A stretch of DNA of 64,000 nucleotides from DATLNF01 sp963765815 (GCA_963765815.1 CAVXXT010000003.1:372001-436000), one strand, 5' to 3'. Positions 1 through 8,595 are shown, counted from the stretch's first letter. Notes: generated by a model from the sequence alone, not told the origin. Numbers and translations: made by a program.

Positions 1-247
1 CGCAGGTGAGGTGCGCAACCGGCGTCAGCGTCGTCTCGGTGGCGATCCGCTCGACGATGCGGATGGTGCGGTCGCGGGTCGACCCGCCCGCGCCGTACGT
101 CACCGACACGAAGGTGGGGTTGAGCGGCTCGAGCTGGCGGATCGCCTGCCAGAGCTCGGCCTCGCCTGCGTCAGTCTTCGGCGGGAAGAACTCGAAGGAG
201 TACGACCGGCCGCCGGCGGCGAGGAGGTCACGGACTGTGCGAGACAT
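1..247 (-). CDS. metF: Methylenetetrahydrofolate reductase, N-terminal part (cut by window edge)
   Basis: Reading the minus strand from an ATG at 247 gives about 82 residues that open MSRTVRDLLAAGG and contain SFEFFPPKT, FVSVTYGAGGS and TRDRT, the signature start of the MTHFR TIM barrel. The enzyme reduces 5,10-methylene-THF to 5-methyl-THF with a flavin cofactor and feeds methionine synthesis in the cytoplasm. The Glu in EFFPPKT is the family's catalytic acid. The frame is open to base 1, so the C-terminal part lies outside the window. It is transcribed divergently from the prenyl synthase, with a 70-nt gap. No clear Shine-Dalgarno is visible before the ATG. Confidence 0.9.
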   Translation of the reverse strand, partial: MSRTVRDLLAAGGRSYSFEFFPPKTDAGEAELWQAIRQLEPLNPTFVSVTYGAGGSTRDRTIRIVERIATETTLTPVAHLTC

Positions 248-317
248 GGGTCGAGGTTATCCGCACCGCCACTCGGCAGCACTGGGATACTGGCGGTCTC
301 ATCGACAGGAGCCGTCC

Positions 318-1415
318 GTGTCCGCCACCTCCCCGCTGGACGTCGCCGACCTGCGGGACCGCGTGCAGAAGTCGCTGGCCGCGTTCATCGCCGGCCGGAC
401 GGCCGCTCTCGACGCGATCGCCGAGGAGCTCGGGCCGGTCGGCGAGCGGATCTCCGAGTTCCTCCTCGACGGGGGCAAGCGGCTGCGCCCGGCCTTCTGC
501 TACTGGGGGTGGCGCGGCGCGGGCGGCGACGACATCGACGAGATCGTGGCGGCCGCGTCCAGCCTCGAGCTGCTGCACGCGTGCGCGCTCATCCACGACG
601 ACGTGATGGACGGGTCGGACACCCGGCGCGGCCGGCCCGCGGTCCATCGAGCGTTCGCCGCACTGCACCGCGGGGAGGCGTGGCTCGGGGATCCCGAGGG
701 CTTCGGGCGGTCGGCCGCGATCCTGCTCGGCGACCTCTGCCTCATCTGGGCCGACCGGATGCTGAACACCTCCGGCCTCTCCGCCGAGACGCTGCACCGT
801 GGAGCGTCGACGTACGACGAGATGCGCATCGAGCTGATGGCCGGGCAGTACCTCGACGTCGTCGAGCAGGCGATCGGCGGCGCCGCCAGCGGCGGCCACA
901 GGCTCAGCGGTGTCGACCGCGCGATGCGAGTGGCGCTGTACAAGACCGCGAAGTACACGATCGAGCGGCCGCTGCACCTCGGCGGGGTGCTGGCCGGTGC
1001 GTCGCCGCAGCTGCTCGCGGCGTACACGGCGTACGGCATCCCGCTCGGGCAGGCGTTCCAGCTGCGCGACGACGTGCTCGGGGTCTTCGGCGATCCGGAC
1101 GAGACCGGCAAGCCCGCCGGCGACGACCTCCGCGAGGGCAAGCGCACTGCGCTGATCGCGATGGCGCTCGACCGGGCCGGGCCCGACGACGCGGCCGTCG
1201 TACGCAGACACCTCGGCGACCCGCACCTCGACGTCGCCGGGGTCGAGCAGCTGCGATCGGTGATCGACCGCAGCGGCGCGTTGGCCGAGGTCGAGTCGCT
1301 GATCGCCCGGCTCACTGAGGAGGCTCTCATGGGTCTCGCGTCGGCACCGGTCGAGGGATATGCGGCGAATGTCCTGGAATCGCTCGCTGCCGCCGCGACA
1401 TCGCGCACCGGTTGA
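318..1415 (+). CDS. crtE: Polyprenyl (geranylgeranyl) diphosphate synthase
   Basis: A 365-residue trans-isoprenyl diphosphate synthase that condenses IPP with allylic diphosphates, most likely to GGPP for carotenoid synthesis. The first Asp-rich motif (HDDVMD, about residues 93-98) and the second region (RDDVLG, about 249-254) bind Mg-diphosphate. GGKRLRP near residue 54 is the conserved IPP-binding segment. The GTG at 318 is chosen because AGGAG (307-311) sits 6 nt upstream and the family begins here. The frame is open further upstream, but that part reads as antisense of metF. Neighbours crtI and crtB support a GGPP role. Its place beside metF also matches IdsA-type enzymes of actinobacteria, so exact chain length is inferred. 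Confidence 0.93.
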   Translation: MSATSPLDVADLRDRVQKSLAAFIAGRTAALDAIAEELGPVGERISEFLLDGGKRLRPAFCYWGWRGAGGDDIDEIVAAASSLELLHACALIHDDVMDGSDTRRGRPAVHRAFAALHRGEAWLGDPEGFGRSAAILLGDLCLIWADRMLNTSGLSAETLHRGASTYDEMRIELMAGQYLDVVEQAIGGAASGGHRLSGVDRAMRVALYKTAKYTIERPLHLGGVLAGASPQLLAAYTAYGIPLGQAFQLRDDVLGVFGDPDETGKPAGDDLREGKRTALIAMALDRAGPDDAAVVRRHLGDPHLDVAGVEQLRSVIDRSGALAEVESLIARLTEEALMGLASAPVEGYAANVLESLAAAATSRTG

Positions 1416-1654
1416 TGTTCCCAACCGGCTGCGCCGGGTCTACCGTGATCGCGCCGCATTGACCTTCCCAGCCGTTGCGACGGCGGTCGGCGCCGACAGC
1501 CGACCGTGGGATGAGACGCGTTGATCCAGCGGGGTCCTCACCGGCACGTCGAGTGCACGGAGACATCGGTCGCCTAGACCCCCGGGGAGCGAAGGCGAGA
1601 CCGGCTCGTCCGGATGCGAGTGCCACCGTGGCGCCGCGCCGAGATGGAGAGCTG

Positions 1655-2452
1655 ATGACCAGGTACCAGTCACGACACGGCCCTTCTTCGCATTCCGCGC
1701 AGCGGACAGCCCACCTCGGCGCGGCGGTCGGGCTCGCGGCCGTGGCGCTTCTCGGCGTGCCGATCACGGCGGCGCACGGGGCGCCGAGCCAGACCTGCGC
1801 CGACCAGACCCCCAACCCGCCTGGCGGTCACGGCGCCAACGTCGGCGGCCCGTACGACCCGGCGTGTGACGGCAGCGCGTCGGACAACGGCAACAGCGGT
1901 GGCAACGGCAACGGCAACGGGCCGCCGTGCGCCGGCTGCGTCGGCAACGCCGACGACAAGAACCCACCGGGACAGCAGCCCGGCCCAGGTGACCCCAACG
2001 CCGGCTACGAGTGCGACCGCAACCAGGGTGTCGGCAAGGGCAACCCCGCGCACTCCGGGTGCACCCCGCGGCCTTCACCGTCACCGTCGATCTCGGTGTC
2101 GGGCAGAGGGTCGGCATCGTCGTCACCGTCGTCGTCAGCGTCGCTGCCGTCCGTCGTCACGTCGAGCCACCCCGGCAACCCGCAGGGTCCGCCGGACGTC
2201 GTACCGGCCGCCGCGGCGCCGCCGGTCGTCGTCCCGCTCGTGGTTGAGCCGGAGCCGGCCGAGGTGCTCGGCGTGAAGATCGTGCGACCAGTCCCGGCGC
2301 CCGCGCCGGCCCAGGTCGCAGGAGTCACGCTCACCGGACCGCTGCCGTTCACCGGCCCGGTGTCGGAGCGGGCGCTCTCCCTCGGGATCGCGCTGCTCGG
2401 AGTCGGAGTGCTGCTGGAGTACGCCGGACGTCGCCGGCTGCGCACCGCGTAA
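1655..2452 (+). CDS. Secreted low-complexity protein with LPFTG sortase anchor
   Basis: A 265-residue surface protein of unknown function. It starts at ATG 1655 after GGAGAG and has a Sec-type signal (hydrophobic stretch about residues 22-40, ending near AAHGAP). Then comes a Gly/Asn-rich section with several Cys, a Ser/Pro-rich linker (about 130-165) and a Pro/Ala/Val stretch. It ends in LPFTG (about residues 230-234), a membrane helix and an Arg-rich tail, which is the classic sortase sorting signal. No enzymatic domain is recognisable. The 239 nt upstream, after crtE, show no gene. A perfect hairpin follows its stop codon. Confidence 0.75.
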   Translation: MTRYQSRHGPSSHSAQRTAHLGAAVGLAAVALLGVPITAAHGAPSQTCADQTPNPPGGHGANVGGPYDPACDGSASDNGNSGGNGNGNGPPCAGCVGNADDKNPPGQQPGPGDPNAGYECDRNQGVGKGNPAHSGCTPRPSPSPSISVSGRGSASSSPSSSASLPSVVTSSHPGNPQGPPDVVPAAAAPPVVVPLVVEPEPAEVLGVKIVRPVPAPAPAQVAGVTLTGPLPFTGPVSERALSLGIALLGVGVLLEYAGRRRLRTA

Positions 2453-2460
2453 CGACGAGC

Positions 2461-2494
2461 GCACCCCGGGACCGGAGGTACGGTCCCGGGGTGC
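2461..2494 (+). promoter_or_regulatory. Perfect 14-bp hairpin over the crtI translation start
   Basis: Bases 2461-2474 are the exact reverse complement of 2481-2494, with a 6-nt loop (2475-2480). The likely crtI Shine-Dalgarno (GGAGG, 2474-2478) sits at the stem/loop border and the GTG start (2491-2493) lies in the 3' arm. There is no T-run, so it is not a textbook intrinsic terminator, although it directly follows the stop of the LPFTG gene. It may be a terminator-like barrier, translational control of crtI, or both. Confidence 0.6.
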
Positions 2495-3981
2495 GCCATG
2501 TCGCGGGAAGGACCGACCGCGTCGTCGTCGTGGGGGCGGGGCTCGGCGGGCTGTCCGCCGCGCTGCGGCTCGCCGGCGCCGGCCGGGAGGTCGTCGTCCT
2601 CGAGCGCGAGTCGGGGCCCGGTGGGCGGGCCGGCCGGATCAGCGACGGCGGCTACCAGCTCGACACCGGTCCGACCGTCCTGACGATGCCCGACCTGATC
2701 GCCGACGCGTTCGCCTGCGTCGGCGAGGACCTGGCCGACTGGCTGACGCTGCTGCCGCTGGATCCGGTCTACCGCGCGCACTTCCCCGACGGCTCGACGC
2801 TCGACGTGCACAGCGACGTCGAGCGCATGGCGGATGAGGTCACGCGGGTGTGCGGACCGGCCGAGGCCGCCGGCTACCGGCGCTACGTCGAGTTCGTGAC
2901 CTCCCTCTACCGGCTGGAGATGACCGGCTTCATCGACCGCAACCTCGACTCCCCGTTCGACCTGCTCAGGCCGTCGCTGGCCCGGCTCGCGGCCCTTGGC
3001 GCGTTCCGCAGGCTGGCGCCGAAGGTGGCGTCGTACCTCTCCGACCCGCGGATGCAGCGCGTCATGTCCTTCCAGTCGATGTACGCCGGGCTGTCGCCGT
3101 ACGACGCACTCGCCGTCTACGCGGTCATCTCCTACATGGACTCCGTCGCCGGCGTCGTCGCGCCGGTCGGCGGGATGCACGCCGTGCCGCTCGCGCTCGC
3201 GGCTGCGGCGGAGAAGCACGGCGTCGAGCTCCGCTACGACGTGACGGTCACGTCGGTGGACGTCGTGAACGGCCGCGCCTGCGGCGTGGTGACGAGTGAC
3301 GGCGAGCGCGTGCCTGCGGACGTCGTCGTGCTGAACCCGGACCTGCCGATCGCCTACCGCGACCTGCTGCCGCCGTCGGCGACGCCACGCCGCGTGCGGT
3401 CGCTGACCTACTCCCCGTCCTGCTTCCTTCTGCTGGCCGGGTCGACCGCGTCGTACGCCGGTGCGGGTCACCACAACATCCACTTCGGCCGGTCGTGGCG
3501 ACGGGTCTTCGACGAGCTCATCACCGAGCGGCGGCTGATGAGCGACCCCTCGGTGCTGGTGACCGTGCCGACGAAGACCGACGCCTCGCTCGCGCCAGAC
3601 GGGCGGCACGTCTACTACGTCCTGGTCCCGACGCCGAACCTCTCCTCGGCGGTCGACTGGCGCTCGGTCGGGGCGGCGTACCGCGACTCCGTCGTCGCGC
3701 ATCTCGAGACGATCGGCTACGTCGGCTTCGGCGACGCCGTCGAGGTCGAGCACGTCACGACACCGCTCGACTGGGCGGACCGCGGGATGGCGGGCGGCAC
3801 GCCGTTCGCGGCCGCGCACACCTTCGGGCAGAGCGGGCCGTTCCGCCCCTCGAACCTCGCGGCGCGGGTCGACGGCGTCGTCTTCTGCGGGTCCGGCACC
3901 CAGCCGGGTGTGGGCGTGCCGATGGTGCTGCTCAGCGGCCGCCTCGCCGCCGAGCGCATCCTCGGCCCGGGCGTGAAGTAG
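2491..3981 (+). CDS. crtI: Phytoene desaturase CrtI
   Basis: A 496-residue FAD-dependent CrtI-type desaturase that converts phytoene stepwise to lycopene at the membrane. The N-terminal dinucleotide fold shows GAGLGG (residues 15-20), then LERESGPGGRAG and DTGPTVLTMP. The C-terminal family signature ends in GSGTQPGVGVPMVLLSGRLA. Full family length and no frame break. The GTG start at 2491 has GGAGG 12 nt upstream, and both are embedded in a perfect hairpin. The stop at 3981 is only 4 nt before the palindromic end of the DUF559 unit. Without that unit crtI would be followed at operon distance by crtB. Confidence 0.96.
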   Translation: MRHVAGRTDRVVVVGAGLGGLSAALRLAGAGREVVVLERESGPGGRAGRISDGGYQLDTGPTVLTMPDLIADAFACVGEDLADWLTLLPLDPVYRAHFPDGSTLDVHSDVERMADEVTRVCGPAEAAGYRRYVEFVTSLYRLEMTGFIDRNLDSPFDLLRPSLARLAALGAFRRLAPKVASYLSDPRMQRVMSFQSMYAGLSPYDALAVYAVISYMDSVAGVVAPVGGMHAVPLALAAAAEKHGVELRYDVTVTSVDVVNGRACGVVTSDGERVPADVVVLNPDLPIAYRDLLPPSATPRRVRSLTYSPSCFLLLAGSTASYAGAGHHNIHFGRSWRRVFDELITERRLMSDPSVLVTVPTKTDASLAPDGRHVYYVLVPTPNLSSAVDWRSVGAAYRDSVVAHLETIGYVGFGDAVEVEHVTTPLDWADRGMAGGTPFAAAHTFGQSGPFRPSNLAARVDGVVFCGSGTQPGVGVPMVLLSGRLAAERILGPGVK

Positions 3982-3985
3982 TCCT

Positions 3986-4069
3986 CCGCACACATTGAGA
4001 TCACCATGCGTCGTCGGCTGAGCGTGGAACCTCCGCGACCGCTTGAGATCCACCGAACAATGTGTGCGG
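3986..4069. repeat. Left 84-bp inverted-pair element
   Basis: The 12-bp arm at 3986-3997 is the exact reverse complement of 4058-4069, with 60 nt between. The word TTGAGATC occurs at 3995-4002 and again at 4043-4050 in direct orientation. The right arm ends 2 nt before the stop codon of the DUF559 gene (4072-4074). The interior has little similarity to that of the right element, apart from the short words GCTGAGC and CCGCGACC, which could be chance. Confidence 0.85.
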
Positions 4070-4071
4070 CA

Positions 4072-4974
4072 TCAGGCTCCGAGAACCTCGGCCAGCGTCC
4101 GCAACACGTACGCCGGGTCACCGACGACGTGCGCCCAGCAGAAGCGCAGCAGCTCGAGCCCGAGCTTGGTCAGCTCGTTCGCGCGCCACTCGTCCACGGC
4201 AAGGCGATCGGGACCGTGGAACAGGTCCCCTTCCGTCTCCACGACGAGCCGCGGTGAGTACCAGAAGTCGACCCGGCCGAGTCGCCGTCCGTCACCGCAC
4301 GTGAGCAGCTTCTGCGTCTGAGTCGGCGGCATCCCAGCCAGCACGACCAGCACCCGGAACAGCGACTCGAGCACCGACCCCGCGCGGGGATCGGCCAGTC
4401 CGAGCACCTTGCGGACCCGCGCGGCATCTCGTCCCCACAGTCCGCGCCGTAGCTCGACGACCTCGTCGTAGCGGAGAAGTCCGAACCGGAGAAGGCAGTC
4501 GACTGCGGCCACCGCCGGTTCCAGCGTCTCTCGACGGGCGAGGTCGTTCCCGAGCCGCGAAGGCGAGGTGACAGGGAGCACGATGCTCCGGTCGCCGACC
4601 TGGAGCCGGAGCCGGCGGATGTCCGACGGCGCGAGATCAGCGCGGTGAACGTCGAAGGCGGACGACACACGGGAGCGGTCGCGGCCGACCGTCAGCGAGC
4701 AGGTGCCGGTCCAACCCAGCACGGGTACGCCGTAGAGCACTGCCGCCGAAGCGCCGCTGACCGTCGCGCGGCACCGGGTGACCTCCTCCACGAGCTCGTC
4801 AATCCACTGCGGGTGAGGCGGAACCAGCCAGGTCTGCGGGCGCACGAGAACCACGTCTCCGCGCCGACGGAGCCGCGCGAGCTCATTGGAGGGGACGCCC
4901 AGCGAGCGCGCGTACGACGTCGACACGAGGTACCCCGCATTGGCCGCGGCAGCCACGACGTCGCTGAAAGACAT
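4072..4974 (-). CDS. Orphan wHTH / DUF559 (Vsr-like) endonuclease-fold protein
   Basis: A 300-residue protein started at ATG 4974. The N-terminal 60 residues resemble the winged-helix domain of AbiEi-type antitoxins (YARSLGVPSNELARLRRRGDV). The C-terminal part, from about residue 234, matches the DUF559 / very-short-patch-repair nuclease fold: RVDFWYSPRLVVETEG, then FHG, then ELLRFCWAHVV. The likely metal and catalytic residues are D236, E246 or E248 and H253. Proteins of this build are common as solitary genes in actinobacteria; their role is not established to my knowledge. No toxin partner gene is adjacent. It is antisense between crtI and crtB and tightly bounded by inverted 12-bp repeats, suggesting a self-contained unit. 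Confidence 0.8.
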   Translation of the reverse strand: MSFSDVVAAAANAGYLVSTSYARSLGVPSNELARLRRRGDVVLVRPQTWLVPPHPQWIDELVEEVTRCRATVSGASAAVLYGVPVLGWTGTCSLTVGRDRSRVSSAFDVHRADLAPSDIRRLRLQVGDRSIVLPVTSPSRLGNDLARRETLEPAVAAVDCLLRFGLLRYDEVVELRRGLWGRDAARVRKVLGLADPRAGSVLESLFRVLVVLAGMPPTQTQKLLTCGDGRRLGRVDFWYSPRLVVETEGDLFHGPDRLAVDEWRANELTKLGLELLRFCWAHVVGDPAYVLRTLAEVLGA

Positions 4975-5040
4975 CCGTCGAGCGTTGCGGCCGCACTGCC
5001 GTCGCGGCAGGCCCGGCAGCCGATCTGTGGACAGTTGCGT

Positions 5041-5123
5041 CCGCACACATTGCCGCCGAAACCGCGACCTCTGCCGGTCCGCTGAGCACGGGCATCCTCG
5101 CTCGACGATCGCAATGTGTGCGG
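5041..5123. repeat. Right 83-bp inverted-pair element
   Basis: CCGCACACATTG at 5041-5052 pairs exactly with CAATGTGTGCGG at 5112-5123, with 59 nt between. It lies upstream of the DUF559 start (4974) and may therefore also hold its promoter or operator. It ends 23 nt before the crtB start codon. The same 12-bp word appears nowhere else in the window apart from the left element. Confidence 0.85.
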
Positions 5124-5146
5124 CCCGCGGGTGGGAGACTCGGCGG

Positions 5147-6087
5147 ATGGTCGGGACGGGGCTCGCGGGCGTGGCCGATCCGTGGCTGCGGGCGTCGTAC
5201 GCCGCCTGCCGTCGGCTGAGCGCGCGGCACGGTCGCACCTACTACCTCTCGACCCTGCTGCTGCCGGCGTGGAAGCGCCCGTCCGTGCATGCCCTCTACG
5301 CGTTCGCGCGGTACGCCGACGACCTCGTCGACGACACCGATCCGGCGAGCACCGCCGCGGTGAAGGCCGCGCGGCTGCACGAGTGGGGCGAGTCGTTCCT
5401 CGCCGACCTGCAGCGCGGCCAGAGCGACCACGCCATCCGCCGTGCGGTCGTCGACACGGTGAGCCGGTGGGAGATCCCGGTCGAGCACTTCGACCGCGTT
5501 CCTCGCCTCGATGCGCATGGACCTGACCGTCACCGAGTACCCGACGTACGCCGACCTCGAGGCCTACATGCAGGGCTCTGCCGCCGTCATCGGCCGGCAG
5601 ATGCTGCCGATCCTCGAGCCGATGGACCCCACCGACCCCGCGGTGCAGCGGTGCGCCGAGGACCTCGGCCGCGCGTTCCAGCTGGCCAACTTCGTCCGGG
5701 ACGTCGGAGAGGACCTGCGCCGCGGCCGTCTCTACCTGCCGCTCGAGGACCTCGCCGCCCATGGCGTCGACCGAGCGTCAGCTCGAAGCCGGCATCGTCG
5801 ACGAGCCGGTGCGCCGGCTGCTCGCGTTCGAGATCGCGCGCACCCGCGCCCTGCTCGACCGCGCCCGCCCGGGCATCGCGATGCTGCACCCGACCAGCCG
5901 GGACTGCATCGAGACCGCGCTCGTCCTCTACGGCGGGATCTGCGACGCCGTGGAGGACGCCGGCTACCGCGTGCTCGACCGCCGGGTGAGCGTGTCGCCG
6001 GCGAAGCGCGTCGCCGTCGCGGCCCGCGGGCTGCTGCGCGCCCGACGCGCGCGCGTCACAGCGTCGTCCGGCCGCCCGACCCGGTAG
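5147..6087 (+). CDS. crtB: Phytoene synthase CrtB (reading frame broken twice)
   Basis: Squalene/phytoene synthase family enzyme that condenses two GGPP to phytoene. Starting at ATG 5147 (GGGAG 5133-5137), the first frame gives YYLSTLLLPAWKRPSVHALY and the Asp-rich YADDLVDD. The frame then shifts near 5494 into MDLTVTEYPTYADLEAYMQG and the second Asp motif NFVRDVGED. It shifts again near 5771 into RQLEAGIVDEPVRRLLAFE and the C-terminal part up to 6087. Each break is explained by one extra C after CGAC, and joining the pieces gives a full-length enzyme. I regard these as sequence errors rather than decay, since all conserved blocks are intact. If the breaks are real, the carotenoid pathway is dead. 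Confidence 0.88.
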
Positions 6088-6161
6088 CGTCCGGCGAAGG
6101 CAGGACACGGGCCGCCGCACGGCGAAGGACGCCGAGAGAACCCGTACCCGAGGAGCCCCAG

Positions 6162-7789
6162 ATGCGTGGTCCGACCGATCGGCTCTCCCGCTCTCTCGCG
6201 CTCGCCGGCCTCGTCGCAGCCGGTGCCGGCGCCGCGGCGCTCGCCGCGCCCGCGACGGCGGCGGGCGTCTGCTCACTGCCCACCAAGGGGCTGACCTTCG
6301 ACGAGCCCGGTTACGTCGACACGACCCGCGCCGGCGGCGAGCCGATCATCTTCACCCACCCCGACGGCACGCTCCTCTACGGCTCGCACGCCGGGACGAC
6401 GCACTTCTTCGCGCCGGCGACCGCCGACGAGCAGGTCGCGGCGTTCGGGCAGAACTACAAGGGCCAGACCTACTACTACTACTCCGACGACCACGGCCGG
6501 AGCTGGAACTTCGTCGACCGGACGCTGCCGCCGAACAACCAGGTCGCGTCGGGCTTCAGCGACCCGGAGTTCGCCTACGACACGGCCGGCAACGTCTACA
6601 TCTCCGAGATCAACCTGGCGAACGTCTCGGTGTCGCAAGTCGACCGACGTCGGCCGCAGCTACTCCCAGCAGAACTTCTTCGCCAACACCCTCACCGACC
6701 GGCAGTGGACGGAGGGCGACGAGGAGAACGTCGTCTACCTCGTCTCCAACCCGACCCCCAACGGCGGCACGTTCCCGACCAAGCCGGTCGGCAACTCCGG
6801 CCACACGCTCTACAAGAGCATCGACGGCGGCGCGACCTGGACCGGCGGCCTCGCCGACCCGGGCGGCCTCGGCGACATCAAGGTCGACAAGCGCGACGGC
6901 ACGGTCTACGAGGCGCACCTCGCGGACGGCGGAATCGTCGATGCGCGCATTCCGCGGAGCGCGGGCCGACGACTTCGAGCCCGAGGACAACATGGTGGCC
7001 GAGGGCGTCTCGATGCTCGCGCACTGGCCGTCGTTCGACCTCGACGACGCCGGCAACCTCTACATCACGTGGGACGAGTCGGGCAACGGCGACCGTGAGG
7101 CCGGCGTCTACTACGCGTACTCGACGACCAAGGGCAAGACCTGGTCCAACCCGGTCCGGCTCGACCAGGACGACAAGACCGACATCTGGCCGTGGCTCGC
7201 CGTCGGCGACGAGGGTCGCGTCGGCGTCGCGTGGTTCCAGGCCGACGAGGCGCTGCCGGACCAGGACGCGCAGACGACGGGCACCTACGGATGGACCATC
7301 CAGTCGGCGCAGTCGCTCAACGGCCTCGGCTGCATCGCGTCGACGGTGCCGGCGTTCCGCAACAGCACCGCCGTCGGCGAGCCGATCCACACCGGGACGA
7401 TCTGCCAGGGCGGCACGGTCTGCCAGGCCCAGGCGATCGACCGCCGGCTCGGCGACTACTTCAGCGTCGAGGTCGCCGGTGACGGCAACATGGTCATCGC
7501 CTACTCGGACACGCGGATGGACGGTCCGGTCGCGCTGCCCGGCTTCACCCGCCAGGTCGACGGCCCGTCGTTCTTCGGCAAGCCCGAGCCCCGCGCGGGT
7601 GGCGCCGCTCCGCCGGTGACCCAGCCCGCTCCCCAGCCCGCGCCGAAGCCGGTGCCGCAGCCCGCTCCGCAGCCGGCCCCGCTGCCCGCCACCGGCGGCA
7701 CGCTCGCCGGACTCGGGGCGGCCCTGCTGGCCGGTGCCGCCGTCGTGCAGGTCGTGCGCCGGCGCCGGCTCGCCGCACCGGAGGCATGA
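6162..7789 (+). CDS. Secreted BNR-repeat (sialidase-fold) protein with LPATG anchor (frame broken twice)
   Basis: A surface protein of about 540 residues from ATG 6162 (AGGAG at 6151-6155). It has a signal peptide (residues 1-34, ending ATAAG), then beta-propeller repeats with BNR-like motifs (SDDHGRSWNF, SIDGGATWTG). A Pro/Ala/Gln-rich wall spanner (about 7618-7690) precedes LPATGG, a membrane helix and RRRR. The frame changes near 6636, fitted by one extra C in TCGCAAG, and again near 6935, so a plain reading breaks into three parts. Substrate is unknown; the propeller could be an enzyme or only a binding scaffold. Two paralogues lie at 17.5-20.6 kb. The stop overlaps the next ATG. Confidence 0.75.
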
Positions 7790-8595
7790 GCCGCGCGCTC
7801 CGGCGCGCGACGACAGCAGGGATCGGCGGTGCTTCGACTCTCGCCGCTGCGCTTGGTCTGTTCGTCGTGCACGGCGCGCGAACGGCTCACCCGGTGAGCG
7901 TCGCGGCCGCGACGCGGAGGTACGCCGAGGATCCGGCGTACGCCGGTCGCGGGGACTTCGACGGCCGACCCGTGGGCGAGCGCCCCGCGCCCGGGGTCTA
8001 CCGCTACGCGACCACCGGCTCCTCCCGCATCGACCGGCTCGGCGTCGTCCGCGAGTACCCGGCCATCACGGTCCGCGTCGTCCGGCACGGACCGGGCTGC
8101 GAGTGGTCGGAGACGGTGCCGATCCTGCGCGAGCACACCGAGACCTACACGGCCTGCTCGACCGGCGGCGACCAGCTCGACACCGGCTTCGGCACCCGGC
8201 TCGTCTACTTCTCGGTGCCCAGCTCGTCGGACGCGGCCTGCTCGTCGTACGGCACCCGCACCGGGGGTGCCCGCGAGCCCGACGCCGTCGTCCGGTTCAG
8301 CTGCACCGATCGCGACCACGGGATGCACGCCGAGGGCACGACGACCTTCATCGGGCCGGACTCGGTCGTCGTCGGCGGCGTGGCGACGTCCTGCCGTCGG
8401 ATCCGCATCGTCACCGTGATGCAGGGCGCGACCGAGGGCGCGGCGGTGCGGGAGATCTGCGCGGATCCCGTCACCGGCCTGGTGCTCAGCGAGACGCGGT
8501 CGGTCGGCCTCTCCGTCGTGAGCGCGTTCGTCGGCCGGGTGCGGTACGCCGAGTCGGCCGAGTTCCGCCTGCTGTCCACCCAGCCCGTCGCGTAG
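7786..8595 (+). CDS. Secreted protein of unknown function
   Basis: 269 residues, translationally coupled to the preceding surface protein by an ATGA overlap at 7786. The N-terminus has Arg residues and one hydrophobic helix (about 10-30), fitting a signal anchor or signal peptide. The rest is soluble with several Cys (for example GPGCEWSE, YTACSTGG, ATSCRRI) that could form disulfides outside the cell. I recognise no family. It ends one base before the converging glycosyltransferase stop (8596). Confidence 0.65.
   Translation: MSRALRRATTAGIGGASTLAAALGLFVVHGARTAHPVSVAAATRRYAEDPAYAGRGDFDGRPVGERPAPGVYRYATTGSSRIDRLGVVREYPAITVRVVRHGPGCEWSETVPILREHTETYTACSTGGDQLDTGFGTRLVYFSVPSSSDAACSSYGTRTGGAREPDAVVRFSCTDRDHGMHAEGTTTFIGPDSVVVGGVATSCRRIRIVTVMQGATEGAAVREICADPVTGLVLSETRSVGLSVVSAFVGRVRYAESAEFRLLSTQPVA

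Larger units (their letters stand above)
3986..5123. mobile_element. Candidate palindrome-bounded element carrying a DUF559 nuclease
   Basis: This 1,138-bp unit begins with CCGCACACATTG (3986-3997) and ends with its exact reverse complement (5112-5123). Each end also holds an inward second copy (4058-4069 and 5041-5052), so each terminus is an inverted pair about 84 bp long. The only gene inside is a minus-strand wHTH-DUF559 protein. The unit separates crtI from crtB. Deleting it leaves 27 nt between the crtI stop and the crtB start, including the crtB Shine-Dalgarno. No transposase and no clear target-site duplication are visible. Mobility is an inference from this geometry; the repeats are seen directly. 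Confidence 0.55.

Noticed and set aside
6..317. N-terminal extension of the prenyl synthase frame
   Set aside because: This part is antisense to metF, has no family similarity, and the GTG at 318 has a good Shine-Dalgarno.
2005..4053. 682-codon open frame on the minus strand opposite crtI
   Set aside because: It is a shadow of a GC-rich gene: Arg/His/Asp-rich with no motif, and the plus strand encodes a complete CrtI.
3986..5123. Calling the DUF559 unit an insertion sequence
   Set aside because: There is no transposase, no DDE or Tyr motif and no clear target duplication; the nuclease fold is different, so I call it only a candidate element.
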